Shown: positions 25,199 through 35,648, counted from the stretch's first letter. The stretch: DNA of 64,000 nucleotides from Hymenobacter sp. BT559 (GCF_017571525.1 NZ_JAGETY010000003.1:1-64000); one strand, 5' to 3'. A program made the numbers and translations. The notes: generated by a model from the letters alone, not told the origin.

Positions 25199-28100
25199 AT
25201 GAGAAAGTCAGTACCTAAGATGCGGCGGCTCGTGCTGCCCGCCGCGCTCAGCTGCCTGCCGCTGCAGCCCTTGCTGGCCCACGCTTCTGCCCCGGCCGAG
25301 CTACTGAAAACCACCCCGGCCGCCGGCCCCGTTACCGGCCGCATCGTGGACGAGAAAGGCCAAGGCCTGCCCGGCGTCAACGTGCTGGTGAAGGGCACCA
25401 ACGTAGGCACCGCCACCAACGCCGACGGCCGCTACACCATCGAGGCCCCGGCCGGCGCTACGCTGATATTCTCTTACATCGGCTATGCCAGCCAGGAGGT
25501 AGTGGTGGGCGACCGCACCACTGTCGATGTAGCGCTGGCCCCCGACAGCCGCTCGCTGAGCGACGTAGTGGTGGTCGGCTACCTAGCCGAAGACCGCCAG
25601 AATGTGACCAGCGCCGTATCGGCGCTTGACGTGAAGGAAGCGACCAAAACGCCGGTAGCTACGGCCGTGCAGGCTATTCAGGGTCGCGTGGCGGGCGTGC
25701 AGATTCAGGGCTCGGGCGGGCCTGGTGATACGCCAGTGATTACGGTGCGCGGGCCGGGTAGCGCAGGTTTTGCCGGCAGCAGCCCGCTTTACGTGATTGA
25801 TGGGCTCTGGACCGACAATATCCGCGACCTGAACCCCAACGACATTGCCACGCTCAACGTGCTGAAAGATGCCTCCTCGACGGCTATCTACGGCTCACGC
25901 GGGGCCAACGGCGTTATTCAGATTACCACCAAGCGCGGCAAGGCGGGCGTGCCCACCATTAGCCTTAATGCCTACACGGGCATCGACCAGCTCTCTAAGC
26001 GCTACAACCTGACCAACGCCAGCCAGTGGGCCGACCGCGCCGTGCAGGCCTACGCTAACGCGAAAATCGACCCACTTGCGGCAGGCCAGAATAGCCTGGC
26101 TGGTGCCGTGAAGGGACCGGGTGGCGCCTTTAACCCTAATGTAGATACCGACTGGCAGAAGGAGTTTTTTCGCACTGGCCGCACCGAAGACTATAACCTG
26201 AGCCTGTCGGGGGGCACAGCCGATGGCAAGTATGCCAGCAACTACCTCGTGTCGGGCGAGTACTTTCACCAGCAGGGCATCGTGCGCGGCCCCGACTTTA
26301 AGCGCTACAGCTTGCGCCTGAACTCGGGCCTGACCAAGGGGCGCTTCCGCTTCCAGGAAAATGCCCAGTTCACGCACCTCGGCACGACACTGCTCAACGG
26401 GGCGCCATTTATCGACGTGCTGCTGTTCCTGCCCAGCATTCCGGTGTACGACCCGAACAACTCGGGTGGCTTCGGCAAAGGCGATATTATACAGAATACC
26501 TTCGCCACTAACCCAGTAGGAGCCCAGACGCTGCTCACCCGCACGCAGTCGGACAACCGCCTAGCCGGCAACTTCACGGTGGATTACTCCATCTTCGATT
26601 TTCTGACCTACCGGCTGAACCTGGCTATGGATGGGCACAGTTACAACAATGCCGATGCGCAGCGCGCCGGTATCCTGCGCCAGAATACACCCATCAATAC
26701 CACGTCGCTGAGCGAGTACCAGGGCTACGACGTGTTTCTGATGGCTGAAAACACGCTGAACTTCAACAAGAGCTTCGGCGACCACCACGTGAACGCGCTG
26801 GTGGGCTACTCGGAGCAGGATACCAAGTATCACAACACCTTTGCCCAGGCGCAGGGCTACTCGGCACTGCCACAGTACTACTTTGTGCTCGACGCGGGCA
26901 CCACGCCGGGCGGGGCCTCGGTAGGGGGCACCGACGGCGAAATCACCCGTCAGTCATTTTTCGGACAAGCCACCTACGACTACAAAAACCGCTACCTGGT
27001 GTCGGGCAGCTTCCGGCGCGACGGCTCGTCGCGCTTCGCGCCGCAAAACCGCTGGGGCAACTTTGGCGGGGGTTCGCTAGGCTACCGCCTCAGCGAGGAG
27101 GAATTCTTTAAAACTGCACTGCCCCAGATTAATAACCTAAAACTACGGGCTAGCTATGGTCTCATCGGCAACGAAGCACTAGCTGGGAATTATTACGGAG
27201 CGTATTTGCCGTATCCAAGCGTAGCGCAGAGCGTGAACTACGTGCTGGGCACCAACCAGGCATTCGTCAACGGGGCCACTCAGATTACGCTTAGCAGCCC
27301 CGATATCCGGTGGGAAGAGCGTCGCACGAAGGATGCCGGCCTGGACATCGCCCTGCTTGATAACCGCCTAAGCTTGTCGGCCGACTACTACATCGCCGAA
27401 ACCCGCTATGCTTTGGCGCCGGTGCAGTTGCCTGTTTACCTGGGCAACTTCGGCGGAGCTGTGTTCCGAAACGCGGGCAATCTCGAAAACCGCGGCTTTG
27501 AGCTAGCCCTGGGCTACCATGAAAACCGAAAAGCCTTTACGTATGGGGCTGACCTGACAGTGACCACGCTCCGCAACCGCGTAACGGCCTTGCCTAACGC
27601 CGGCCAGCAGATACCGGATGGCTCGGGTCTTACCATCGAAACGGTCGGCCAGCCCCTGGGAGCTTTCTACCTGATTCCAATGGCGGGCATCTTCCAGTCG
27701 AAAGACGAGGTGAACGCCTACAAGAGCGCCGATGGCAAAGTCATCCAGCCTTATGCCTCGGCTGGGGACGTGAAATACGCCGATACTAACGGCGACGGAG
27801 TTATCGACTCGAAAGACCGGGTATTTGTGGGCTCGCCCTACCCCAAGGTGCAATACGGCCTGAACCTGACGGCTGCTTACAAAGGCTTCGACGTGTCGGT
27901 GTTCTGGCAGGGCGTCACGGGCAACCAGATTTTCAACAACGCCAAGTTTGCCCTGGAACGCTATGATGGCCCCAACAACTACGAGGCCGACGTGCAGCCC
28001 TGGACGCCCGACAACCACTCGAACAGCGTGCCGCGCCTGCTGCAAGGCGGCAGCACCGACCCCAACCTGGCCCAGTCGGCCGCCCAAAACTCGCTCTACT

Positions 28101-28366
28101 ACACCACGCGCTGGCTCGAAGACGGTGCTTACCTGCGCCTCAAAAACGTGCAGCTAGGGTACACATTTGGCAAAAACCTGCTGGGCTGGGCCCCGGCCAT
28201 TGGCAGCCTGCGGGTGTACGTGACGGGCCGGAACCTGGTAACCTTCACCAAGTACTCGGGCTTCGACCCCGAAAACACTGGCACCGGCTACTTTGGCCGC
28301 GGAATCGACAACAGCGCCTATCCCAACGTGCGCACCCTCACGGCCGGCGTGCAGGCCACCTTCTAA
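25199..28366 (+). CDS. SusC/RagA-type TonB-dependent outer-membrane transporter (arabinan)
   Basis: A 1055-residue SusC-like porin. Order: signal peptide (about 1-30, cleaved near AHASA), CarboxypepD-regulatory-like domain (about 44-120; GRIVDEKGQGLPGVNVLVKG), TonB-box region (SDVVVVGY), plug domain (ending VLKDASSTAIYGSRGANGVI), and a 22-strand barrel to the end (RTLTAGVQATF). With the SusD lipoprotein it imports oligosaccharides across the outer membrane using TonB energy. The ligand is inferred from the GH43 and GH51 genes downstream as arabino-oligosaccharides. Preceded by three operator-like sites; the operon continues into susD 107 bp on. Confidence 0.95.
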   Translation: MRKSVPKMRRLVLPAALSCLPLQPLLAHASAPAELLKTTPAAGPVTGRIVDEKGQGLPGVNVLVKGTNVGTATNADGRYTIEAPAGATLIFSYIGYASQEVVVGDRTTVDVALAPDSRSLSDVVVVGYLAEDRQNVTSAVSALDVKEATKTPVATAVQAIQGRVAGVQIQGSGGPGDTPVITVRGPGSAGFAGSSPLYVIDGLWTDNIRDLNPNDIATLNVLKDASSTAIYGSRGANGVIQITTKRGKAGVPTISLNAYTGIDQLSKRYNLTNASQWADRAVQAYANAKIDPLAAGQNSLAGAVKGPGGAFNPNVDTDWQKEFFRTGRTEDYNLSLSGGTADGKYASNYLVSGEYFHQQGIVRGPDFKRYSLRLNSGLTKGRFRFQENAQFTHLGTTLLNGAPFIDVLLFLPSIPVYDPNNSGGFGKGDIIQNTFATNPVGAQTLLTRTQSDNRLAGNFTVDYSIFDFLTYRLNLAMDGHSYNNADAQRAGILRQNTPINTTSLSEYQGYDVFLMAENTLNFNKSFGDHHVNALVGYSEQDTKYHNTFAQAQGYSALPQYYFVLDAGTTPGGASVGGTDGEITRQSFFGQATYDYKNRYLVSGSFRRDGSSRFAPQNRWGNFGGGSLGYRLSEEEFFKTALPQINNLKLRASYGLIGNEALAGNYYGAYLPYPSVAQSVNYVLGTNQAFVNGATQITLSSPDIRWEERRTKDAGLDIALLDNRLSLSADYYIAETRYALAPVQLPVYLGNFGGAVFRNAGNLENRGFELALGYHENRKAFTYGADLTVTTLRNRVTALPNAGQQIPDGSGLTIETVGQPLGAFYLIPMAGIFQSKDEVNAYKSADGKVIQPYASAGDVKYADTNGDGVIDSKDRVFVGSPYPKVQYGLNLTAAYKGFDVSVFWQGVTGNQIFNNAKFALERYDGPNNYEADVQPWTPDNHSNSVPRLLQGGSTDPNLAQSAAQNSLYYTTRWLEDGAYLRLKNVQLGYTFGKNLLGWAPAIGSLRVYVTGRNLVTFTKYSGFDPENTGTGYFGRGIDNSAYPNVRTLTAGVQATF

Positions 28367-28374
28367 ATGATTAA

Positions 28375-28440
28375 TGATTAATGGTTGAGTGCTAATGACC
28401 AGCTACAACTGCTGTTATAAAGCACATTAACCATTAATCA
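28375..28440 (+). repeat. inverted repeat in the susC-susD spacer
   Basis: TGATTAATGGTT (28375-28386) pairs with AACCATTAATCA (28429-28440), and extra ATTAATCATT copies flank it. This AT-rich stem-loop could attenuate or stabilise the transcript between susC and susD. No T-run follows. Confidence 0.55.
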
Positions 28441-28473
28441 CTAGCCATTAATCATTGAAAAACTCTACTTTTT

Positions 28474-30006
28474 ATGAAATCCCACAAAATAGCTACCCTG
28501 TTGTTGGCCGGTGGCCTGCTAGCCACGGCCACCAGCTGCCAGAAGGACCTGCTGGATAAAACCAACCCAAATACGCTCTCTACGGCTCAGTTCTGGCTCA
28601 CGGCTGACGATGCCAATAAGGGGGTCATTGCCTGCTACTCGGGCGTGCAACAGTATGCCTGTTACGGCCACTCGTGGCAGTTTATCACGGCTCGCTCCGA
28701 TGAGTCGTACAGCCAGAGCCCCTTCGTGGAGCTGGCTATTTTCACGCGTTTCATCCAGGCCAATAACAACTTCTTCATTTCTTCCTTCGCCTGGAACGAT
28801 TACTACCGCACCATCTTCCGCACCAACCAAGCAATTACCCACATCCCGGACATCAACATGGACGGCGCCCTGAAGGCGCGCCTGCTGGCCGAAACGCGTT
28901 TTATTCGGGCCTTGATGTACTTCGACCTGGATTCGTTTTTCGGCAATGTGCCGCTGATTGTCACCGAATCGACGGCCGATACCCGTGCCCCGCAGGCCAC
29001 CCCGGCCCAGGTAGAGGCCCAGGTGATTGCCGACCTGCAAGCCGCCATTCCAGACCTGCCGCTGAGCTACGGCTCGGCCGACAAGGGACGCGTGACCAAG
29101 GGCGCCGCCCAGGCCCTGCTGGCCAAGATGTACATGCAGCAGCATAAGTACACCGAGGCTTCGGCGCTGTTTACGACCATCATCAACTCGAACCAGTATT
29201 CGCTGGTGCCGAACTACCTCGACAACTTCACCGAAACCAACGAGAACAACAGCGAGTCGCTGTTTGAAGTGCAGTACTCGGGGGCAGTGCTCGACGTGGG
29301 CCAGGGCCAGGACAATTCGCGCTCATCAGAAGGCTACGACCGGCCCAACTTCTTTGGACCACCTATCTACTCGTTTGCCGACGTGCAGCCCCGCCAGTGG
29401 CTCACGGCGGCCTACACCGACTCGACGGTGGCCTTGGTGCCCGGCACCAAGAAGCACGCCATCGACCCACGCCGTGATATCTCCATCATCAGCGTCCTCA
29501 ACCCAGACCGTTTCTACGGCAAAACCTTCGCCGAGCTGGGCTACAACCCTAGCCAGCAGTACTGGCGCAAGTACCTGAACGACCGCACCCGTACTACGCC
29601 CGAGAACTTCACTTCGGGCATCAACTTCCGGGTTATTCGCTACGCCGATGTGCTGCTGCTACAGGCCGAGGCCCTAAACGAACTGGGCCAAACCGCCCAG
29701 GCCGTGCCACTTGTGAACCAGGTGCGCGCCCGCGTAGGGCTAGCCCCCATCTCGGCGGCCAACTACGACCAGGCCAGCCTGCGCCTCTACATGCGCGATG
29801 AGCGCGCCCGCGAGCTGGCCGGCGAAGGCCAGCGCTGGTTCGACATCAACCGTTGGGGGCTGCTCGACAACCAGGCCGGCCTGAACTACCTCATCGCCAA
29901 AGACCCTGATTTCAACAACTTCGTGCTAGGCAAGTCGAAGCTGCTGCCCATTCCGCAGAACGACATCGACATCGACCCTAATATCAAGCAAAACCCAGGC
30001 TACTAG
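28474..30006 (+). CDS. SusD/RagB-family glycan-binding lipoprotein
   Basis: A surface lipoprotein of 510 residues (lipobox ending TATSC, Cys22) with the SusD N-terminal helical TPR-like region and C-terminal RagB/SusD domain (INFRVIRYADVLLLQAEALN, then RDERARELAGEGQRWFDINR). It caps the SusC barrel and binds the glycan. Typical length. The partner susC is directly upstream and an arabinanase gene 84 bp downstream. Confidence 0.95.
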   Translation: MKSHKIATLLLAGGLLATATSCQKDLLDKTNPNTLSTAQFWLTADDANKGVIACYSGVQQYACYGHSWQFITARSDESYSQSPFVELAIFTRFIQANNNFFISSFAWNDYYRTIFRTNQAITHIPDINMDGALKARLLAETRFIRALMYFDLDSFFGNVPLIVTESTADTRAPQATPAQVEAQVIADLQAAIPDLPLSYGSADKGRVTKGAAQALLAKMYMQQHKYTEASALFTTIINSNQYSLVPNYLDNFTETNENNSESLFEVQYSGAVLDVGQGQDNSRSSEGYDRPNFFGPPIYSFADVQPRQWLTAAYTDSTVALVPGTKKHAIDPRRDISIISVLNPDRFYGKTFAELGYNPSQQYWRKYLNDRTRTTPENFTSGINFRVIRYADVLLLQAEALNELGQTAQAVPLVNQVRARVGLAPISAANYDQASLRLYMRDERARELAGEGQRWFDINRWGLLDNQAGLNYLIAKDPDFNNFVLGKSKLLPIPQNDIDIDPNIKQNPGY

Positions 30007-30090
30007 CCTAGTGCACGCCGGCCGCTGCCAGCCCTGCCAGGGGCTAGCAGCGGCCTAATGTGTTTTAGTACTCTTCCTTTCCCACCCGGT

Positions 30091-31773
30091 ATGTTCACAT
30101 TTTTACTGCTGCGCGCCCGGCGTATCGTCCTGCTCGCGTCGGTGCTGGTGGCCTGGCTAGCCGTGCCGGCCTGGGCGCTGCAAGGCGCGCTCGGCATTCA
30201 TGACCCCTCCACGATTGTCAAGAGCGGCAATACGTACTGGGTATTTGGTACCGGCGACGGCATTGCCTGCAAGTACTCGACCGACCTCATCAACTGGACT
30301 GATGCTAAATCGGTGTATACCAAAACGGCGTATCCGGGCTGGATAAACGGTAAGGTGCCGGGCTTCGCGGGTACGTTCTGGGCGCCCGAGTGCAAGTTCA
30401 TGAATGGCAAGTACTACCTGTACTACTCGTGCTCCACGTTTGGCTCGCAGGTGTCGACCATCGGGCTCACGACCAACGTGACCCTGGACCCCACCGACCC
30501 CAACTATAAGTGGGTAGACCAGGGCGAGGTGATTTCGAGCTCTAATATGAACGGCGGGCCCAATGCCATCGACCCGGCCCTGTTTACCGATGCCAGCAAC
30601 AACCTCTGGCTCACCTACGGCTCGTACTTCGGCGGCATTCGCATCACGCAGCTCGACGCCGCCACGGGCAAGCCCCTCACTACCAGTACGCAGTATGCCG
30701 TGGCCAACGGCGGGGTAGAGGCATCTTACGTAGCCTACAACAACGGCTACTACTACCTGTTCGTGAACCGGGGCTCGTGCTGCCAGGGCGCCGCCAGCAC
30801 CTACTACATTCAGGTGGGGCGCTCGGCTAGCCCCACCGGGCCCTACCTCGACCAGACTGGACAAGACCTGAACGCCAACGGCGGCACCACGCTGCTGAGC
30901 AGCGCCGGCCGCTACATCGGGCCGGGGCACACTGGCATCCTGACGGAAAACGGCGTTACCTACTTCAGCCACCACTACTACGACGGCTACGACAACGGCG
31001 CCCCCAAGCTGGGCCTGGCGCAGCTGACCTGGGGCAGCACCGGCTGGCCCACCGTGAGCCGCGACTGGGTGTCCGCCGGCCGCTACGTGGTTAAAAACCA
31101 GAACAGCAACTTGGTGTGGGACGCCTGGGGCTGCACCGGCGCGTCGGGCCAGCAGGTGGCGCAGGGCACGCCCTCGGGCCTGGCCTGCCAGCAGTGGGAC
31201 TTTACGCGCCTGGGCAATGGCTACTATAAAATCACGAATGCCCTCGGGGGGCTAGCCCTAGATGTTATCGGCTGCCTGCCCGACGCGGGCACCAAGCTTC
31301 AGCTGTTTGCCTCTAATGGCCTCGCGTGCCAGCAGTACGTCATTGAGCGGGCTAGCAACGGCGACTATATCTTCACCTCGGCCACCGGCAATAATGTGGT
31401 AGAAGTGCCCAACTGCTCGACCACGCCCGGCCAGCAGCTGGGCCTGTGGTACTACAATGGCTTTGGCTGCCAGCGCTGGGCCCTTGCGGCGCCCGGCGCG
31501 CCGCTGGCCGCCGCGGCCGCCCAGCGGCTGAGCGGCGTCACGATTTATCCGGTGCCGGCTGCGGCGGGCAATTTTACCATCGCGCTCGACCAGGGGGCTG
31601 GCGGGCCTACCGTGGTTGAGGTGTTCAACCTGCTGGGGCAGGCCGTGTACCGGCACGAGTTTGGCCCGCAGCAAAGCCGGCTGGCCGTGGCGGCCGGGCT
31701 GCCCGCCGGCAGCTACCTGGTGCGCGTGCGCCGCGAGGCAGCGCTGTTTACGCAAAAAGTGAGCGTGTATTAA
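30091..31773 (+). CDS. secreted GH43 endo-arabinanase with ricin-type lectin and T9SS sorting domain
   Basis: A 560-residue modular enzyme: signal peptide (to about 30), GH43 five-bladed propeller (about 31-325) with general base Asp38 in HDPS, the pKa-modulating Asp in AIDPALF and acid Glu210 in GGVEASYV. The CC-containing loop (GSCCQGAASTYY) and RSASPTGPY are typical of the arabinanase branch. A ricin-type beta-trefoil (CBM13-like; QQWDF, QQYVI, QRWAL) spans about 330-475, and a C-terminal type A T9SS sorting domain (ITIYPVP-like VTIYPVPAAAGNF, then LPAGSYLVRV) fills 480-560. It would cut alpha-1,5-arabinan outside the cell. ATG at 30091 is chosen; one at 30058 lengthens the n-region. Confidence 0.9.
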   Translation: MFTFLLLRARRIVLLASVLVAWLAVPAWALQGALGIHDPSTIVKSGNTYWVFGTGDGIACKYSTDLINWTDAKSVYTKTAYPGWINGKVPGFAGTFWAPECKFMNGKYYLYYSCSTFGSQVSTIGLTTNVTLDPTDPNYKWVDQGEVISSSNMNGGPNAIDPALFTDASNNLWLTYGSYFGGIRITQLDAATGKPLTTSTQYAVANGGVEASYVAYNNGYYYLFVNRGSCCQGAASTYYIQVGRSASPTGPYLDQTGQDLNANGGTTLLSSAGRYIGPGHTGILTENGVTYFSHHYYDGYDNGAPKLGLAQLTWGSTGWPTVSRDWVSAGRYVVKNQNSNLVWDAWGCTGASGQQVAQGTPSGLACQQWDFTRLGNGYYKITNALGGLALDVIGCLPDAGTKLQLFASNGLACQQYVIERASNGDYIFTSATGNNVVEVPNCSTTPGQQLGLWYYNGFGCQRWALAAPGAPLAAAAAQRLSGVTIYPVPAAAGNFTIALDQGAGGPTVVEVFNLLGQAVYRHEFGPQQSRLAVAAGLPAGSYLVRVRREAALFTQKVSVY

Positions 31774-31796
31774 GCGGCATTCCATTCTTACTCAGG

Positions 31797-31819
31797 GCCC
31801 CGCGCCTTTTGTGCGGGGC
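31797..31819 (+). terminator. GC hairpin between the arabinanase and the symporter genes
   Basis: GCCCCGC / GCGGGGC with a 9-nt loop, 23 bp after the arabinanase stop. No T-run; it may pause or protect mRNA rather than end it. Confidence 0.4.
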
Positions 31820-31863
31820 TAGGGAAGCGCCAGATTGGCGCCCCTGTTTTAGCAGCATTAGTT

Positions 31864-33567
31864 ATGCAAAACGCGTTCAACACCCTCGACCTTGGGGTGT
31901 TCCTCTTCTATATCATCGGCGTTTCGGCCTACGGCTACTACGTGTACCGCAGCAAGCAGAAGGCCCAGATGAGCACAAAAGACTACTTCCTGGCCGAGGG
32001 CTCCCTCACGTGGTGGGCCATCGGAGCCAGCATGATAGCCTCCAACATCTCGGCCGAGCAGTTCATTGGCATGAGCGGCAACGGCTTCCAGGTGGGCGTG
32101 GCCGTGGCGGCTTACGAGTGGGTGGCGGCCATCGTGCTCATCATCGTGGCGGTGTTCTTCATGCCGATTTACCTGAAGCAGAAGATTTACACCATGCCTC
32201 AGTTTCTGGAGCAGCGCTACAACTCGGCGCTGAGCCTGATAATGAGTATTTTCTGGCTATTTCTCTATGTGCTGGTCAATCTTACCTCGATTCTCTACCT
32301 TGGGGCGCTGGCCATCAGTAGCCTGGTAGGAGGGGGCGAGGCCTTCCACCTCATTATGGTGGCCCTGGCGGTATTTGCGCTCCTCATTACGCTGGGCGGT
32401 ATGAAGGTGGTGGGCTACACCGACGTCATTCAGGTGACCGTGCTCATTATTGGGGGCCTAGCCACTACCTATCTGGCTCTCAAGCTGGTAAGTGAGAAGT
32501 TTGGCCTGGGCCACGATGCCATCGCGGGCTTCAACGCCATGATGAAGGATGCGGGCAACCACTTCCACATGATATTCCCCAAGCCCACGGCCGCCACGCC
32601 CCAGGTCGATATCAACAAGTACCTCATGGTGCCGGGCATCGCCATGTACGCGGCCGGGCAGTGGATAGTAAACCTCAACTACTGGGGTTGTAATCAATAC
32701 ATTACGCAGCGCGCGCTAGGGGCTGACCTCAAGACGGCCCGCACGGGCATCCTGTTTGCGGGTATGCTGAAGCTCATCATGCCCGTGATTGTGATGCTGC
32801 CGGGCATCGCGGCCTACGTGCTGCACAAAAACGGCAGCCTCCAGCCGCAGATGTCGCCGGGCGGCGTCTTCAACTCCGACAACGCCTATTCGGCCATCCT
32901 CACCTTTTTGCCCAATGGCTTGAAAGGCTTGTCGCTGGCCGCGCTCACGGCGGCCATTGTGGCCTCGCTGGCCGGCAAGGTCAACTCGATTTCGACCATC
33001 TTCACCCTCGACATCTACAAGCGCTACCTCAAGCCCGAAAGCGACGAGAAGCAGCTGGTGTGGGTGGGCCGCCTCACGGTGTTTGCCGCCATGGTGCTCG
33101 CCATCCTGCTGACCTGGAAGGACTTGCTGGGTATCGGCGGCGAAGGCGGGTTTACCTACATTCAGAAGTACACGGGCTTTATCTCGCCCGGTATTGTGGC
33201 GGTGTTCCTGCTAGGGCTCTTCTGGAAGCGCACCACGGCGCCAGCGGCCATCGCGGGCATTTTGTCGGGCTTCATCTTATCGGTGTTCTTCAACAACTAC
33301 GCGCCCACTGTGCTAGGGCACGAAACCATCCTCTACACCGCCTTCCCCAATGGCAAGGGCGGCTATGAGATTCCTTTCCTCATCTGCATGGGCCTGTCGT
33401 TCGCCTTCACCTTTGTGCTGATGGTGGTGATGAGCCTGGCCGGTCCGGCCATCAACCCCAAGGCCATTCCGGTCGAGCCGGGGCAGTTTAAAGTAGCCCC
33501 CAGCACGCTGGCGCTCATCGTGATTACGCTGCTGCTCATCATGGCGCTGTACGTCAAATTTTGGTAA
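31864..33567 (+). CDS. sodium/solute symporter (SSS family, SGLT-like)
   Basis: An inner-membrane symporter of 567 residues with about 14 hydrophobic segments. SSS/SGLT hallmarks include the sodium-site region WWAIGASMIASNISAEQFIG, the motif YTMPQFLEQRY, and an NYWGCNQYITQRALGA block typical of sugar transporters of the family. In context it would import arabinose or short arabino-oligosaccharides from the periplasm. The gene lies between the first arabinanase and the GH51 gene; the GH51 ATG follows its stop by 26 bp, indicating co-transcription. Confidence 0.93.
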   Translation: MQNAFNTLDLGVFLFYIIGVSAYGYYVYRSKQKAQMSTKDYFLAEGSLTWWAIGASMIASNISAEQFIGMSGNGFQVGVAVAAYEWVAAIVLIIVAVFFMPIYLKQKIYTMPQFLEQRYNSALSLIMSIFWLFLYVLVNLTSILYLGALAISSLVGGGEAFHLIMVALAVFALLITLGGMKVVGYTDVIQVTVLIIGGLATTYLALKLVSEKFGLGHDAIAGFNAMMKDAGNHFHMIFPKPTAATPQVDINKYLMVPGIAMYAAGQWIVNLNYWGCNQYITQRALGADLKTARTGILFAGMLKLIMPVIVMLPGIAAYVLHKNGSLQPQMSPGGVFNSDNAYSAILTFLPNGLKGLSLAALTAAIVASLAGKVNSISTIFTLDIYKRYLKPESDEKQLVWVGRLTVFAAMVLAILLTWKDLLGIGGEGGFTYIQKYTGFISPGIVAVFLLGLFWKRTTAPAAIAGILSGFILSVFFNNYAPTVLGHETILYTAFPNGKGGYEIPFLICMGLSFAFTFVLMVVMSLAGPAINPKAIPVEPGQFKVAPSTLALIVITLLLIMALYVKFW

Positions 33568-33593
33568 TTATTCTCTGTTTTTTAGTTGCTTTT

Positions 33594-35648
33594 ATGCGTA
33601 GTATTTCCCGTTTTCCGGCCCTGGCCACTGGCCTCACGCTGCTGGGCACCCTAGCGGCCAGCGCGCAGTCGGCGGCCCCGGCCAGCCTCACCGTGCAGGT
33701 GAACAAGCCCGGCGCGGCCGTCAATAAGAACATGTATGGCCTGTTTTTCGAGGACATCAACTTCGCGGCCGACGGCGGGCTGTACCCCGAGCTGGTCAAG
33801 AACAAGTCGTTTGAAATCAACCCCGGCCTCATTGGCTGGAAGGCGCTAGGGGGTGGTTTTAACCTCGATGCCTACGCCGTGCGCAACGAGCAAGGCATCA
33901 GTCAGAACAACACCCATTACCTGCGCCTGACCACTCGCAACGGCGGCACCGGCGAGGCGGGCATCGAGAACGAAGGCTTTCGGGGAATGGGCGTGAAAGC
34001 GGGCGAAGGTTATAACCTTTCCTTCTACGCCCGGCGCGGCGCCGGCAGCATTGCCGGCCTCACGGCCGTGCTGGTGGGGGAGAAGGGCGAGGTGCTGGCC
34101 CAGGCGCCGATAATGCTCAACGGCGAGGGCTGGCAGAAGTACACGTCCGTGCTCAAGCCCAACGCTACGCACAACAAAGCGCACCTCAAGCTGGTGGTAA
34201 ATGGCCAGGGCACGGTGGATTTGGACGTGGTGTCGCTCTTCCCGCAAGACACCTGGAACAAGCGCCCCAACGGCCTGCGCACCGACCTGGTGCAGCTGCT
34301 CAAAGACATGAAGCCGGGCTTCCTGCGCTTCCCCGGCGGCTGCATCGTGGAGGGCCGCACCCTCTCGGAGCGCTACCAGTGGAAGGAAACCATCGGCGAC
34401 GTGGCGAGCCGCCAGCCGCTTATCAACCGCTGGAACATGGAGTTCAAGCACCGCTCGACGCCCGATTACTACCAGTCGTTCGGTCTGGGCTTCTTCGAGT
34501 ATTTCCAGCTGTCGGAAGACATTGGGGCTGAGCCGCTGCCCATCCTCAACGTGGGCATGGCCTGCCAGTTCAACTCGGGCGAGCTAGCCCCCATGGGCAC
34601 CGCCAGCGCCACCAAAGGTGGCCCCAATGCGCCCACCGCCAACACCGGCGACCCGTCGCTGGATATTTTTATTCAGGACGCCCTCGACCTGGTCGAGTTT
34701 GCCAATGGCCCGGCCAGCTCGCCCTGGGGCGCCAAGCGCGTGGCTATGGGCCACCCGGCACCCTTCAACCTCAAGATGATAGGCATCGGCAACGAGCAGT
34801 GGGGCCCGCAGTACCTGGAGCGCTACGAGCCCTTTGCCAAGGCGGTAAAGGCCAAGTACCCCACTATTCAAATCGTGAGCAGCGCGGGCCCTAGCCCCGA
34901 TGGCGAGCTGTTTGACAAAGCCAGCAAGCGCCTCGGCGAGCTCAAGGCTGAGTATGTCGATGAGCATTACTACGCCCTGCCGCAGTGGTTCCGGGAGCAC
35001 GCCGACCGCTACGACAAGTATGCCCGCACCGGCCCCAAAATCTTCGCCGGCGAGTACGCCGCCCAAAGTGTAGCCATCGGTAGTCCCGAGAATAAAAACA
35101 CCTGGGACTGCGCCATTTCGGAGGCGGCCTTCATGACCGGCCTGGAGCGTAACGCCGATGTGGTGGGCATGGCCAGCTACGCCCCGCTCTTTGCCAACGT
35201 GGACGCCTGGCAATGGACGCCCGACATGATTTGGTTTGATAACCTGAACTCGTACGGCTCGCCGAGCTACTACGTGCAGAAACTATACGCCCTCAACAAG
35301 GGCACCAAAGTGCTGCCCGTAACCATGCCCGATGGCGCCAAAAACGGCACCGACAACCTTTTCGCCAGCGCCGTGGCCGACGAGCCGGCCGGCGACGTGG
35401 TAGTGAAGCTGGTGAACTACTCCAGCAGCCCGCGCCCCGTCAGCATTAACCTGGCTGGCGCCAAAGGCCTGGCCAAAACCGGCCGCGCCCAGGTAATGGC
35501 CAGCGCCGACCTGCAAACCCAGAACAGCCTGGCCGAGCCTAAAAAGCTAGCTCCCCAGGAATCGACTTTCGCTGTGAAAGGCAGCACGCTCAGCTACACG
35601 CTAGCCCCCAATTCCTTCACGGTGCTGCGGGTAGCGGGTAAGAAGTAG
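33594..35648 (+). CDS. GH51 alpha-L-arabinofuranosidase
   Basis: Exported enzyme of 684 residues that removes terminal alpha-L-arabinofuranose from arabinan fragments. Signal peptide ends near ASAQS; a CBM4-like beta-sandwich insert spans roughly 60-220; the GH51 (beta/alpha)8 barrel carries acid/base Glu401 in GIGNEQWG and nucleophile Glu487 in FAGEYA; a C-terminal beta domain ends the protein. I used the ATG at 33594; in-frame codons from 33561 overlap the symporter gene. It is followed by a terminator, which separates it from the second arabinanase gene. Confidence 0.94.
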   Translation: MRSISRFPALATGLTLLGTLAASAQSAAPASLTVQVNKPGAAVNKNMYGLFFEDINFAADGGLYPELVKNKSFEINPGLIGWKALGGGFNLDAYAVRNEQGISQNNTHYLRLTTRNGGTGEAGIENEGFRGMGVKAGEGYNLSFYARRGAGSIAGLTAVLVGEKGEVLAQAPIMLNGEGWQKYTSVLKPNATHNKAHLKLVVNGQGTVDLDVVSLFPQDTWNKRPNGLRTDLVQLLKDMKPGFLRFPGGCIVEGRTLSERYQWKETIGDVASRQPLINRWNMEFKHRSTPDYYQSFGLGFFEYFQLSEDIGAEPLPILNVGMACQFNSGELAPMGTASATKGGPNAPTANTGDPSLDIFIQDALDLVEFANGPASSPWGAKRVAMGHPAPFNLKMIGIGNEQWGPQYLERYEPFAKAVKAKYPTIQIVSSAGPSPDGELFDKASKRLGELKAEYVDEHYYALPQWFREHADRYDKYARTGPKIFAGEYAAQSVAIGSPENKNTWDCAISEAAFMTGLERNADVVGMASYAPLFANVDAWQWTPDMIWFDNLNSYGSPSYYVQKLYALNKGTKVLPVTMPDGAKNGTDNLFASAVADEPAGDVVVKLVNYSSSPRPVSINLAGAKGLAKTGRAQVMASADLQTQNSLAEPKKLAPQESTFAVKGSTLSYTLAPNSFTVLRVAGKK

